This document shows positions 45,109 through 53,900 of a stretch of 64,000 nt of DNA, in pieces. This DNA is from an uncultured Pseudoteredinibacter sp. (GTDB lineage: Bacteria > Pseudomonadota > Gammaproteobacteria > Pseudomonadales > Cellvibrionaceae). The notes beneath the pieces were generated by a model that did no database searches, was not told where the DNA came from, and saw nothing but the letters and a program-made list of their open reading frames with translations. A program made the position numbers and the translations under genes. Numbering within the stretch: position 1 is the stretch's first letter; each line of letters opens with the position of its first letter. The stretch spans positions 1 through 64,000 of the forward strand of contig NZ_CANMYE010000009.1 in NCBI RefSeq assembly GCF_947502065.1, read 5' to 3'.

Positions 45109-45840
45109 TTAAAAATCTTCTTCATCATCTAGATCAGCACCAAAATCATCTTCCACCTGGCCGTCATTGATCAGGTATTCACGACGCTGCAGGTAAGCAT
45201 CACGAATGAAGCTGTATTTGTCGCCAGAAATTGCGCCTTCGGCTCCTAGTAAGGATGCACGAGTATCAAGCAATTCTGTTGCAAATGTCGTATTACGAGT
45301 TGGCACATGATCAATATGAGTTACCGGGTTCAGGTAGCTATCTGCCGGCAAGCCAACACCATCACGCAGTGTAGTAGGGCCTAAAAGTGGCAATACGATA
45401 TAAGGACCAGAATCTACGCCCCAAGCGGCTAATGTTTGACCAAAGTCTTCCCCGGTGCCCTTCTCTAAACCCATATGCTTGGCAACATCGAATAGACCCG
45501 CCAAGCCGAAAGTAGAGTTGATCAATAAGCGGCCGGTATCGTTGCTGGCCTGGCCTAATTTGAATTGCAGCAAACCATTAACAATATTGCCTACTTCACC
45601 AAGGTTGCTAAATACATTGCTAACCCCGGTTTCCACAACATCTGGAGTAACCGCTTTATAGCCTTTGGCCAGGGGCTTCACTACAGCACCATCAATGGTG
45701 TCATTGAAAGCAAAGACACCTCGGTTAAAACCTTCCCATGGATCGGCGGGATTTTCCTTTTGCTTGGCTTCTTCGGCCAAAGCGCCGGCAGCCAAACCCA
45801 TACTGAGTAGTGCTGCAACGGCCATTTTGCGAATCGTCAC
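45109..45840 (-). CDS. mlaA: MlaA (VacJ)-family phospholipid transport protein
   Basis: A 243-residue MlaA protein, which in the outer membrane removes misplaced phospholipids and passes them to MlaC. Family blocks: DPWEGFNRGVFAFNDTIDG, NVFSNLGEVGNIVNGLLQ, RLLINSTFGLAGLFD and GPYIVLPLLGPTTLRD. The signal peptide (MAVAALLSMGLAAGALAEE) has no Cys, so this copy is not a classical lipoprotein. The acidic C-terminal tail (DDFGADLDDEEDF) is an extension. No other mla genes are nearby. Confidence 0.9.
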   Translation of the reverse strand: MTIRKMAVAALLSMGLAAGALAEEAKQKENPADPWEGFNRGVFAFNDTIDGAVVKPLAKGYKAVTPDVVETGVSNVFSNLGEVGNIVNGLLQFKLGQASNDTGRLLINSTFGLAGLFDVAKHMGLEKGTGEDFGQTLAAWGVDSGPYIVLPLLGPTTLRDGVGLPADSYLNPVTHIDHVPTRNTTFATELLDTRASLLGAEGAISGDKYSFIRDAYLQRREYLINDGQVEDDFGADLDDEEDF

Positions 45841-46016
45841 GTTATTTCACCTAATATTTACCGTTAAACTATTGTAGGTTGCTTAGGCAGTTTGGACAAT
45901 TCGAGTTTGTAAGGATTCCGCTATAGCTCTAATAAGATTTGTTAATAGCTCACTCCAACAGGCGGGGCGACTCAGCAGACAATGAGTGAGCTAATTGTAT
46001 ACAATTCAGGGGGAAA

Positions 46017-46430
46017 TCAGTTACAACGATAATCAAACTGCAGATCTAGACCGTTATTTGGGCCAACTGCATATTTTTCACCCTTTACCTCAAAGCCATT
46101 TGGGCATTCTTGGGCAATCAATTGTAGAAGTTCGAAACGGCGCTGGGACAGAGCATCGGCACTCTTTAGCCAATCAATCTTCACAGCCTCGACCTTTTCG
46201 ACCTTTTGCTTAAATTCTTTTGATGCAGTGGACTTCTTTTCACCACCATCAATTAGATCGTTCAATACCTTATTGATGCCGCTATTCTTACCGCAAATAT
46301 TGTAGTCAGACATATCTTCGTCATCGATATCAACAGCGTATACGCAGTCTTCATCATCTTCTTGAGCTATGGCCCAGGCCGGAAAAGATAGGCTAATGGC
46401 CAATAATAGACTGAGTAGAAGGGGCTTCAT
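46017..46430 (-). CDS. Secreted protein of unknown function
   Basis: A 137-residue protein: signal peptide (MKPLLLSLLLAISLSFPAWA), acidic N-terminal part with two Cys (EDCVYAVDIDDEDMSDYNIC), Lys/Glu-rich helix and a C-terminal Cys pair (QECPNGFEVKGE, ending FDYRCN). Four Cys suggest two disulfides in the periplasm. GGAG lies eight bases before the ATG at 46430. It is downstream of the porin gene beyond a terminator. No family recognised. Confidence 0.72.
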   Translation of the reverse strand: MKPLLLSLLLAISLSFPAWAIAQEDDEDCVYAVDIDDEDMSDYNICGKNSGINKVLNDLIDGGEKKSTASKEFKQKVEKVEAVKIDWLKSADALSQRRFELLQLIAQECPNGFEVKGEKYAVGPNNGLDLQFDYRCN

Positions 46431-46477
46431 ATTGATACTCCGAGCGAAGTTAAAGAGAGTTATTATAAAGTGGATAC

Positions 46478-46508
46478 AAAAATGCCACTTGTATACAAGT
46501 GGCATTTT
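46478..46508 (-). terminator. Terminator of the porin gene
   Basis: AAAATGCCACTTG, TATA and CAAGTGGCATTTT form a near-perfect stem, located about 50 bp past the porin stop. The T-run is present on both strands. Confidence 0.8.
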
Positions 46509-46559
46509 CTAAAACGAAGTGCTCAGTATTTAGAGTACTGAACTGATCACAAAGGGATC

Positions 46560-47486
46560 TTAGAACTTCATTTCGATGCCGATACCAGCGTAATCGTTAT
46601 CTTCCGCTAGGTTATCAGCTTCTTCGTGGGTGTAGAAACCGAACAACTTGGTTTTCTTAGACAGTTTGTAGTCCATACCCAAGCTCCAAGTCTTGGCATC
46701 GTCTTTAACGATGTCAGACTGACCGTACTGAGCTTTAAGAGCAACGTCTTTAGAAGCTTTCAACTTAGCAGAAACAACCCAGCCGTCACCGTCATTCAAA
46801 GAAGATGGGCCAGCGTCCTGATCTTCCCAAAGTACGCCCAACTGCAAAGAGCTCAACTTGAACTGACCAACAGCACGTACAACTTCAGCGCCTTCTTTTT
46901 CAACATCCTGGTCGTAAGCAACAGCCAAGTAAACACCAGCGTCTTTGTCGTTATAAGCAACAGAAGAAGAGATGCCGTTATCTACGTTGTCGTCTTCAGA
47001 AGCAACGTAAGCAACTTTAGCTTGGATTGGACCCCAAGACTTAGGAGAAGTGTACTGAACAGTGTTGCTAGTACGGTTGTCGCTCTTAGTGATGATAGAC
47101 TTGATATCACCTTCTAAGTCGTTGAATAGGTCTACTTTCTTCTGAGCTTTCTTCAGAGGAGTGTCGAACTTACCAGCGATAACCTGACCGAAACCACCTT
47201 CCAAACCAACGTAGATGTTACGCTGAGTGAAAGTTTGACCGTCTTTGTCACCGTCATCGATTTGAGTTTCGTATTCAAACTTGTAGATAGCCTTCAGACC
47301 ATTACCTAGGTCTTCTTTGCCTTTGAAGCCGATGCGAGAAGCGTTGCTTACTAATTCAGTGGTGCGATCACCTTTCTCGTCAGTAGACTGAAGAGAAACG
47401 TTTGCTTTACCGTAAACGGTTACATCAGCTAGAGCTGACATTGGCAGTGCAGCAGCAATAGCCAGAGGCAAAAGTGCTTTTTTCAT
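46560..47486 (-). CDS. Gram-negative general porin (Porin_4 type)
   Basis: A 308-residue outer-membrane porin: signal peptide (MKKALLPLAIAAALPMSALA), then DVTVYGKANVSLQ, ASRIGFKGKEDLGNGLKA, a loop-3-like NIYVGLEGGFGQVIAGKFDT, alternating strands, and a C-terminal Phe (GIGIEMKF) needed for BAM assembly. Codons are strongly restricted (AAC, GAC and CTG preferred) compared with neighbours, as expected for a highly expressed gene. Forms a trimeric diffusion pore. AGGGG precedes the ATG by nine bases. Confidence 0.93.
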   Translation of the reverse strand: MKKALLPLAIAAALPMSALADVTVYGKANVSLQSTDEKGDRTTELVSNASRIGFKGKEDLGNGLKAIYKFEYETQIDDGDKDGQTFTQRNIYVGLEGGFGQVIAGKFDTPLKKAQKKVDLFNDLEGDIKSIITKSDNRTSNTVQYTSPKSWGPIQAKVAYVASEDDNVDNGISSSVAYNDKDAGVYLAVAYDQDVEKEGAEVVRAVGQFKLSSLQLGVLWEDQDAGPSSLNDGDGWVVSAKLKASKDVALKAQYGQSDIVKDDAKTWSLGMDYKLSKKTKLFGFYTHEEADNLAEDNDYAGIGIEMKF

Positions 47487-48006
47487 GGAGTAGTCCCCTA
47501 TATCGATTATTTCAGCTATCTGTTCAAACGCTAGTTAACGCGCTTTTATATTTTTAAGCGCCACCGTAGTGAAGGCGCCCGGTACATCTAAAACTCAATT
47601 CAGAGCCCACCTACTATCATTTAAGCCCGCTATCGGCGTTTATGACAGAAACATTACAGATTTTTTAAAGCCCGGCTCTGACTCAAAAAATGAATGCAGC
47701 TAATCTACTCGCGAAATATTTCAGTTATATGACCAAAGCAAGGAATTAGTGGGGGAATTAGAAGAAATTAAATTAGCTGTAAAATCAGGGGCTTACAAAC
47801 GGTGCTTGAAAATCGAACAGAAGGAACTAATCGCATTATTTCAGCAACTTGACGCCTTAAATTTCAAAAATTAAAAATTTAGGCGCCATTTTGCGAATCG
47901 TTCAATAATGCACCACTTGTCGGAATGCGCTTTGAAAAGCAAAAAAATACTCAAAAAGCTAGGAATAGAGCAAGATTGATCAAAAAGCAAACTGCCTAGA
48001 TTTTGG
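47487..48006. other. 520 bp gap: porin promoter region, one possible micro-ORF
   Basis: The porin upstream region is AT-rich, with a possible minus-strand TTGAAC/GATATA promoter pair directly before the ribosome site. The only coding-like stretch is a 41-codon frame at 47749-47874. No palindromic element of the dispersed family was found here. Confidence 0.5.
47749..47874 (+). CDS. Possible micro-protein (41 residues)
   Basis: A GTG codon preceded by AAGG at five bases opens a frame reading MGELEEIKLAVKSGAY, then KRCLKIEQKELIALFQQLDA. Composition (alternating charged and aliphatic residues, likely two helices) looks coding rather than random. It has no homologue that I recognise and could also be the remnant of a larger gene, because the frame stays open for a further 15 codons upstream. 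Confidence 0.35.
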   Translation: MGELEEIKLAVKSGAYKRCLKIEQKELIALFQQLDALNFKN

Positions 48007-48762
48007 CTAGTACAGGATATTCTTTGACAGTAAATCCCGAACTAGACCAAGCGCAAAAGTTAATATTTGCTGAGGGTCTGGATGCTGCATTTCATCAGCC
48101 AGCTGTAAAAGAATATCCCTTAAGCTTTTTTCATCATGCTCAGCCAATAACAACAATAAGCGAACTGTCACCGCATTAGATTGGATAAACTTCACTTCCT
48201 CGCCTTGGCGATAAACCACCAGAAAAGTATTTTCTGCCGGCAATGTATCAGGCTGGAAATCAGGCCCTATTTGATGCACAGGAAACTGATAAGACAGCGG
48301 CCAGGCCAATGGCGACAGCTGCGGGCGGGCGTCGAGTAAAGCTTCGTCAACCATTGTCAGTAAATCACTGTTCGCAGGCTCTTCCTCTTCGGAAACATCC
48401 AGTGCCAACTCGGTCCACTCATAGTGGGCAAGTTCCAGCATAAATGGCGGATCATTGGGGCCCAATTCATACTCGTTTTCTAAAAAGCGAAGAAACTCCT
48501 GGCTGATATGGAGAAAGTACGGCGAATGGCTCTCATGCTGGATAACAAATTTACGCATCAAGTTGAGCCACTGCTCCTCACTATATAGTTCGCGCAATAC
48601 CGGAAAGGCACCAGATATAAAACCTTCGATGTTATTAAAAATAAGATCTTGGTAGATTTTCAAACGACGCCGTTCAACATCTTGGGGGCCGGCCACATTG
48701 AGGGGATCTCGCAAGTGGCTGGCCATCTCATGTTGCAGCTGTCTTAAGTTCTGCTCAGACAT
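48007..48762 (-). CDS. HvfC/BufC-like DUF2063 partner protein of a RiPP metallophore cassette
   Basis: A 251-residue protein with the DUF2063 N-terminal domain (LQHEMASHLRDP, RRRLKIYQDLIFNNIEGFIS, FPVLRELYSEEQW) and a C-terminal winged-helix-like part. DUF2063 proteins deliver the precursor peptide to the MNIO enzyme. The ATG at 48762 has GGAGG eight bases upstream and overlaps the 3' end of hvfB by 8 bp, so the two are translated together. No DoxX-like hvfD follows. Confidence 0.9.
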   Translation of the reverse strand: MSEQNLRQLQHEMASHLRDPLNVAGPQDVERRRLKIYQDLIFNNIEGFISGAFPVLRELYSEEQWLNLMRKFVIQHESHSPYFLHISQEFLRFLENEYELGPNDPPFMLELAHYEWTELALDVSEEEEPANSDLLTMVDEALLDARPQLSPLAWPLSYQFPVHQIGPDFQPDTLPAENTFLVVYRQGEEVKFIQSNAVTVRLLLLLAEHDEKSLRDILLQLADEMQHPDPQQILTFALGLVRDLLSKNILY

Positions 48763-49645
48763 GCTGACTGCCTCCAAGTGACGCTGCTGCTTGCTTTGTA
48801 GTAGCAAGAGCGGCAGCCTCGGCACCAGCCTGAATAGATTTAATTTTATCCACTTCAATCATTAATTCATCAACAGGGGGAATATTGAAATCGCGTTCCA
48901 ATAGTGTCGGCAATACACCAAATTTTTGATAAGCCCGAGCCAACAAGCCCCATACCGGATCAATCACATCGGCACCGTGAGTATCGACTTTTAAATCATC
49001 GGCCTCATCGTAATGGCCCGCAATATGGATATACTTGGCTCGCTCGCCCGGAAGCTGATCAAGGAATTCTTCAGGCTTATAGCCGTGGTTGATGCTATTT
49101 ACATAAATATTATTGACGTCCAATAGCAAATCACAATCAGCTTCTTCTAACACCGCACGAATAAACTCAATCTCACTCATCTCTTGCCCGGGAGCGCAGT
49201 AGTAAGATGCGTTTTCCATCGCAATGCGCTCGCCTAAAATATCCTGCACTTGGCGAATTCGCTCAGCAGTGTAGTGCACAGCTTCTTCGGTAAATGGAAT
49301 GGGGAGTAAATCGTATAGATGCCCCTGCTCACTGCAATAGGTTAAATGTTCTGAGTAATATGGAACATTGTGCTCGTTCATAAATTGGCGAATTGATTTC
49401 ACCAAATCGACATCGACAGGGTCTGGAGAGCCAATTGAAAGGGAGAGCCCATGGCAGATAATAGGAAAGCGTTCGCTATACTCCTTAAACATACGACCAT
49501 AACGGCCGCCGACGCCAATCCAGTTTTCAGGAGCGACCTCCATAAACTGCACATCATCTAAACTAAGTTTTTGCGCATCATCTAGCATACTGCGGCGCAA
49601 GCCAACGCCGACACCTTGCACAGGAAAGTTTTCAATTACTGACAT
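48755..49645 (-). CDS. HvfB/BufB-like multinuclear iron oxidative enzyme (MNIO, DUF692)
   Basis: A 296-residue TIM-barrel-fold enzyme of DUF692. It uses a di- or tri-iron centre and O2 to modify Cys residues of a precursor peptide. Metal-site and barrel motifs visible: FMEVAPENWIG, CHGLSLSIGS, YYSEHLTYC, AMENASYY, LLLDVNNIYVNSINHG, YIHIAGHYDE and LLERDFNIP. In related systems EGKCG motifs become oxazolone-thioamides that bind copper. AGGAG lies seven bases before the ATG. The precursor gene lies upstream on the same strand, beyond a terminator and a repeat element. Confidence 0.93.
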   Translation of the reverse strand: MSVIENFPVQGVGVGLRRSMLDDAQKLSLDDVQFMEVAPENWIGVGGRYGRMFKEYSERFPIICHGLSLSIGSPDPVDVDLVKSIRQFMNEHNVPYYSEHLTYCSEQGHLYDLLPIPFTEEAVHYTAERIRQVQDILGERIAMENASYYCAPGQEMSEIEFIRAVLEEADCDLLLDVNNIYVNSINHGYKPEEFLDQLPGERAKYIHIAGHYDEADDLKVDTHGADVIDPVWGLLARAYQKFGVLPTLLERDFNIPPVDELMIEVDKIKSIQAGAEAAALATTKQAAASLGGSQHV

Positions 49646-49733
49646 ATTAGTCTCCTGGTAATGGTTTGATGCTGCCTTAGCAGCGCTAATCTCACAAGCT
49701 AGATGAATGTTTTGTTATTATTTACAGCGCCCT

Positions 49734-49914
49734 GGCGCCCGCTGGATACGAACCACAGGCATGTGGTGAATGCCTAAATTGCAGGAGCAAATTTAGGCCG
49801 GTCGTCCTGACCATATCCTGCTCCTGCGCCGTGGATGAACACCATCCAAGGTGTCCAGCCTGCGGCCAAGCCGAAATTCCCTCCAGGGGAATTGCTCAGG
49901 CGCCCGCTGGATAC
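49734..49914. repeat. Palindromic element H (rearranged) between hvfA and hvfB
   Basis: It is bounded by a 16 bp direct repeat GGCGCCCGCTGGATAC at 49734-49749 and 49899-49914. Inside are nested hairpins: GCAGGAGCA (49781-49789) with TGCTCCTGC (49819-49827), GCCTAAATT with AATTTAGGC, and AATTCCC with GGGAATT. Positions 49831-49895 carry the module shared with D, E and F (CAGCCTGCGGCCAAGCC). Unlike the other copies it has no single long outer arm pair. Confidence 0.75.
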
Positions 49915-49931
49915 AGGTCATCCATGACCAT

Positions 49932-49961
49932 AAAAAAACGCCGCTATTGCGGCGCTTTTTT
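49932..49961. terminator. Rho-independent terminator after hvfA
   Basis: AAAAAACGCCGC, TATT and GCGGCGCTTTTTT (one unpaired base) lie 30 bp downstream of the hvfA stop. It separates the precursor from hvfBC, so most transcripts would encode the precursor alone and only readthrough would reach the enzyme genes. Confidence 0.88.
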
Positions 49962-49991
49962 AGACTGAATAATGAATTTATTCAGCTAAGC

Positions 49992-50492
49992 TTAGGCAGC
50001 GCCACCGCATTTGCCTTCGCCACACTTACCTTCTTTAGAAGCTTTTTTGTCGCCGCCGCATTTGCCTTCGCCGCACTTACCTTCTTTAGAAGCTTTTTTG
50101 CCGCCGCACTTGCCTTCGCCACACTTACCTTCACCGGCTTTCTTGCCGCCGCACTTGCCTTCACCGCATTTGCCTTCGCCACACTTGCCTTCTTTAGAAG
50201 CTTTTTTGTCGCCGCCGCACTTGCCTTCGCCGCACTTACCTTCTTTAGACGCTTTTTTGTCGCCGCCGCATTTGCCTTCGCCGCACTTACCTTCACCGGC
50301 TTTTTTACCTTCGCCACACTTACCTTCGCCACACTTGCCTTCCATATCGGCAGCAGCTAGCTGATAACCACTGCTTAGCTCAGTAGCTGCAAATGGGTTT
50401 TCAGTAGCCGCTACGGTGCTCATGGAAGCTGATGCTAACATTGCCGCACCAACAGCCGCAGCGATAGGAGTCATTGTAGTTTTTTTAGACAT
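49992..50492 (-). CDS. hvfA: HvfA/BufA-type RiPP metallophore precursor with 15 EGKCG units
   Basis: A 166-residue precursor: signal peptide (MTPIAAAVGAAMLASASM, cleavage near VAA), a short leader (ENPFAATELSSGYQLAAAD), then a core of tandem EGKCG units from residue 51 to the end. There are 15 Cys, at 54, 59, 70, 75, 87, 92, 104, 109, 114, 124, 129, 140, 145, 157 and 162, every one inside EGKCG. Units come mainly in pairs separated by GDKKASK or GKKAG spacers. In HvfA/bufferin systems such motifs are oxidised by the MNIO enzyme to copper-binding groups and exported. GAGGA precedes the ATG. A strong terminator follows. Confidence 0.94.
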   Translation of the reverse strand: MSKKTTMTPIAAAVGAAMLASASMSTVAATENPFAATELSSGYQLAAADMEGKCGEGKCGEGKKAGEGKCGEGKCGGDKKASKEGKCGEGKCGGDKKASKEGKCGEGKCGEGKCGGKKAGEGKCGEGKCGGKKASKEGKCGEGKCGGDKKASKEGKCGEGKCGGAA

Positions 50493-50901
50493 AATTCATT
50501 TCCTCTGTATATGCGTATGTACTGTTCTGTTATGCGACAAGGCGCATGTTATTGAAATTACACATCATTACTGGCTAAAGCAGCTCTAGAAGGTTAGAAC
50601 AAAACCAGAATAAGTAAAAGCTTTAACTCTGCCAAGCCACTGTATAACGAGTTAAAGCGCTTGGCGATTGCAAAAACTTGCGATGTGTGAAGTATGACTC
50701 AAGATACTGGGAAAAGTTGTCACGGTTCTATCACAAGCCACTAACGAATAGAGGAAAAACCCTTCACAGCACAAGTCTATCTATAAAAGCTAAACGCTTG
50801 TGCGGCTTTCAGGCAGTAAAATGGTCTCACTAAAACAATCTTGTCACCCAATACCTCAAAAGGAATAAGCGACAAGAGTGCAATAGAAGGATAAAACCAC
50901 T
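50493..50901. promoter_or_regulatory. 409 bp gap: hvfA promoter region and hrpA 3' flank
   Basis: The hvfA transcript must start here on the minus strand. Near the gene is a short ATGCG-CCTTGT-CGCAT inverted pair (about 50533-50548), which could be an operator. I could not fix -35/-10 boxes or an ECF sigma motif with confidence. No ORF and no dispersed palindrome were seen. Confidence 0.4.
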
Positions 50902-53900
50902 TTATTGAATAATTTCTAACCACAGTTTATTGAGACGCTTACTGGAAACTGGGGCGCGGGTCTTTAAACTTTGTGCAAACAGTGAAATACGCAGCTCTTC
51001 TAGTAACCAGCGATACTCTTGCCATTTGGTATCTTGGCTAAAACTGGCCGTGCCAAGCTTGTTGATTCGCTCAAGGTGTTGCTGCCATAGGGGTTGCAGC
51101 TCAGCAATATGCACTCGATCACGCTGCACATTTAAAACCACTTTATCCAATCGAAGACTAATCGCTTTAAGATAACGCAAATAATCAGCAATCCGCTCGG
51201 CACCATTAAGATAGAGGCAACCTGGATAAAACAAGTTATTTATCTGCTCGTTAATATCCGCGGTCGCATAGGCCATCGCCAATTGGGATTTGTGCTGTTT
51301 AAGGGTTTTCTTAACGTCTACCAGGGCCTTAAGAACACGCTCAAATATTGCCGCAAGCTCATTGGTTTTGGCCGTTAGCGCGGGCTCTGCATGTTCTAAC
51401 CATCGCTTAAAGTCTTGCTCTTGGCGCGGTAGCTCTGTGGGTAGAAGCTCGGCTAGGGCGCAAAGCAATAAATCATCAATAACCCCATCGCGCGAACCCA
51501 TATTGGCCACACTCAAGCCGATGTCCTTACCTTGCTTTAAAGTGTTCTTATGAAGATACTTAACCGTTGCAGGCATGCTTTTTAAGGCTAAGCGTAGAAT
51601 CCCCTGCCGGCTAAGCACCTCGGCCTCAACAGGATTATCTTGTAAACGCAGCGCAATCTGTTTGCCTTCATCTACTAAGGCCGGGTAAGCCCGAATGCTA
51701 ACTCCGGCACGCTTTAGATCGCAGCTCTTGGCTAACTCACCAAAATTCCACTCTTCAATAGTTTCACGCTCGATACTACTGCCTGCATCAGCCAAACGTT
51801 CCTGAACTTGGCCTTTATAACGCTCGCGCAACTCAAGTAGATCACGCCCCTCTTCAATCAACTTACCACGCTCATCTTCTACTTTAATATTTAAGCGATA
51901 GTAGGCATCTAATGAATCGACCTTCCAATCTTCCTTAGGGATATCAACGGCGGTATGCCGCTTAAGCTGCTCGGCCAACACCTCGGTGAGTGGTCGGTTT
52001 TGCGCTTCCATTCCCATTAGTGCTTTATCCACGAAATTGGGGACTGGCACAAAATGCTTACGCATAGCCTTTGGTAAAGTTTTTACTAGGGCAATACATT
52101 TTTCACGCAACAAGCCTGGCACCAACCAATCCAAACGATGCTCTGGCACAAGGTGCAACGCAGCAACCGGCACATGCAGACTAACGCCATCATCATTCGC
52201 TTTAGGGTCAAAATGATAGCTCAGTAAAAAGCCTAGGCCTTCCCAATTCAACTCATCGGGAAACTGTGCTTCAGTAATGCCTTCGGCGGCATGGCGCATT
52301 AAAGTTTCGCGCTGCAAGAACAAGCATTGGGGCTGCTCTTTTTCAATACCTTTACGCCAATGCTCAAAACCCGCCAAATTCACGATCGATTCTGGCAAGC
52401 GCTGTTCGTAAAACTCGTAGATGACTTCATCATCCACCAAAAGGTCACGCCTACGACTTTTCGCTTCAAGTTCATGTAGCTCGGCTATTAAGCGCTGATT
52501 ATGCTGATAGAACTTTGCCTTGTTGCCTTGAACTTTACGGTTTTGCGGATACTTTCCTTCCACTAGACCTTCACGAACAAATATTTCGCGACTGAGTTTC
52601 GGATCTATTTGGCTGTAGTTAACCCGTTGCTTTTCAACCAAAACCAGGCCATATAGGCTCACTTTCTCAAAAGCCATAACCTGGCCACTGCGCCCTGCAT
52701 AGTGGGGCTCTGAATGGCTTCGTTTTACTAAGTGCTTGGCGGCTGCCAACACCCATTCAGGTTCAATCTTAGCGACCGTATGGGCAAATAGCTGTGAGGT
52801 TTCAATTAACTCGGCAGCAAGCATCCATTTAGGGCGCTTTTTATATTGTCCAGAGCCCGGAAAGATTGTGAAACGCCGATTACGTGCACCGATATAGGTA
52901 CGCTCTTCATCGTGAAAACCCACCCGCCCAAGCAATCCACTGATCAATGCACGATGCACATTTTCATAACTGGCCGCTTGTTCACCATTGCTCTTGAGTT
53001 TTAGATCTTTTACCGCCAAACGGAGCTGGTGATGAATGTCTCGCCACTCGCGCAAGCGTAAATAGGATAAATATTCTTTTTTACATTGCTTGCGCCACTG
53101 GTTTTGGGAAAGCTCCTGACGCTGTTCTTCGGCGTACTTCCAGAGGTTTACCAAGCTAATAAAGTCCGAATGCTCGTCATTAAAGCGGCGATGTTTTTCA
53201 TCTGACTGCTGCTTTTTCTCCGCTGGTCTTTCTCTGGGGTCTTGGATAGAAAGAGCGCTGACGATAATCAACACCTCTTCCAAACAGTCTAAATTCCCTG
53301 CGGCCAATACCATTCTCGCCAAACTCGGATCGACATTAAGCTTGGCAATCTGTTTCCCCATAGGGTTCAGCTTGCCCTTAGCATCAATAGCTTGCAGCTC
53401 TTGCAGTAATTTGAAGCCGTCACTGATTAGTCGAGAGTCTGGTTTATCGACAAAGGGAAAATGGCGTACATCACCGATACGCATTTGCAACATTTGCAAA
53501 ATAACCGCGGCTAAGTTTGTTCGCAGGATTTCGGCATCAGTAAATTCAGGACGGGAAAGGAAATCTTCTTCGCTATACAAGCGAATACAAACGCCTTCAC
53601 TAACTCGACCGCAGCGGCCTTTACGCTGATTGGCACTAGCCTGTGAAACCGCTTCAATAGGTAAGCGCTGTACTTTGGTTTTATAACTGTAACGAGATAC
53701 CCTAGCGGTACCCGGATCGATAACGTAACGAATACCTGGTACAGTAATCGAGGTCTCAGCCACATTGGTGGCCAAAACAATACGGCGGCCCTTATGGTTT
53801 TGAAAAACTTTATTTTGTTCTGCTAAGCTCAGGCGAGCATACAAAGGCAACACTTCAAAATGCGGAATATTGGCTTTTCGAATCGCTAAGGCAGCTTCAC

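Noticed and set aside
49992..50350. Short regularly spaced repeats as a CRISPR array
   Set aside because: Repeats are 15 bp coding units (EGKCG) with no unique spacers; they are in frame with a signal-peptide protein.
49851..50364. Plus-strand open frames opposite hvfA encoding repetitive Pro/Leu/His- or Phe/Ala-rich proteins
   Set aside because: They are mirror frames of the EGKCG repeat DNA; hvfA has the signal peptide, ribosome site, terminator and neighbouring maturation genes.
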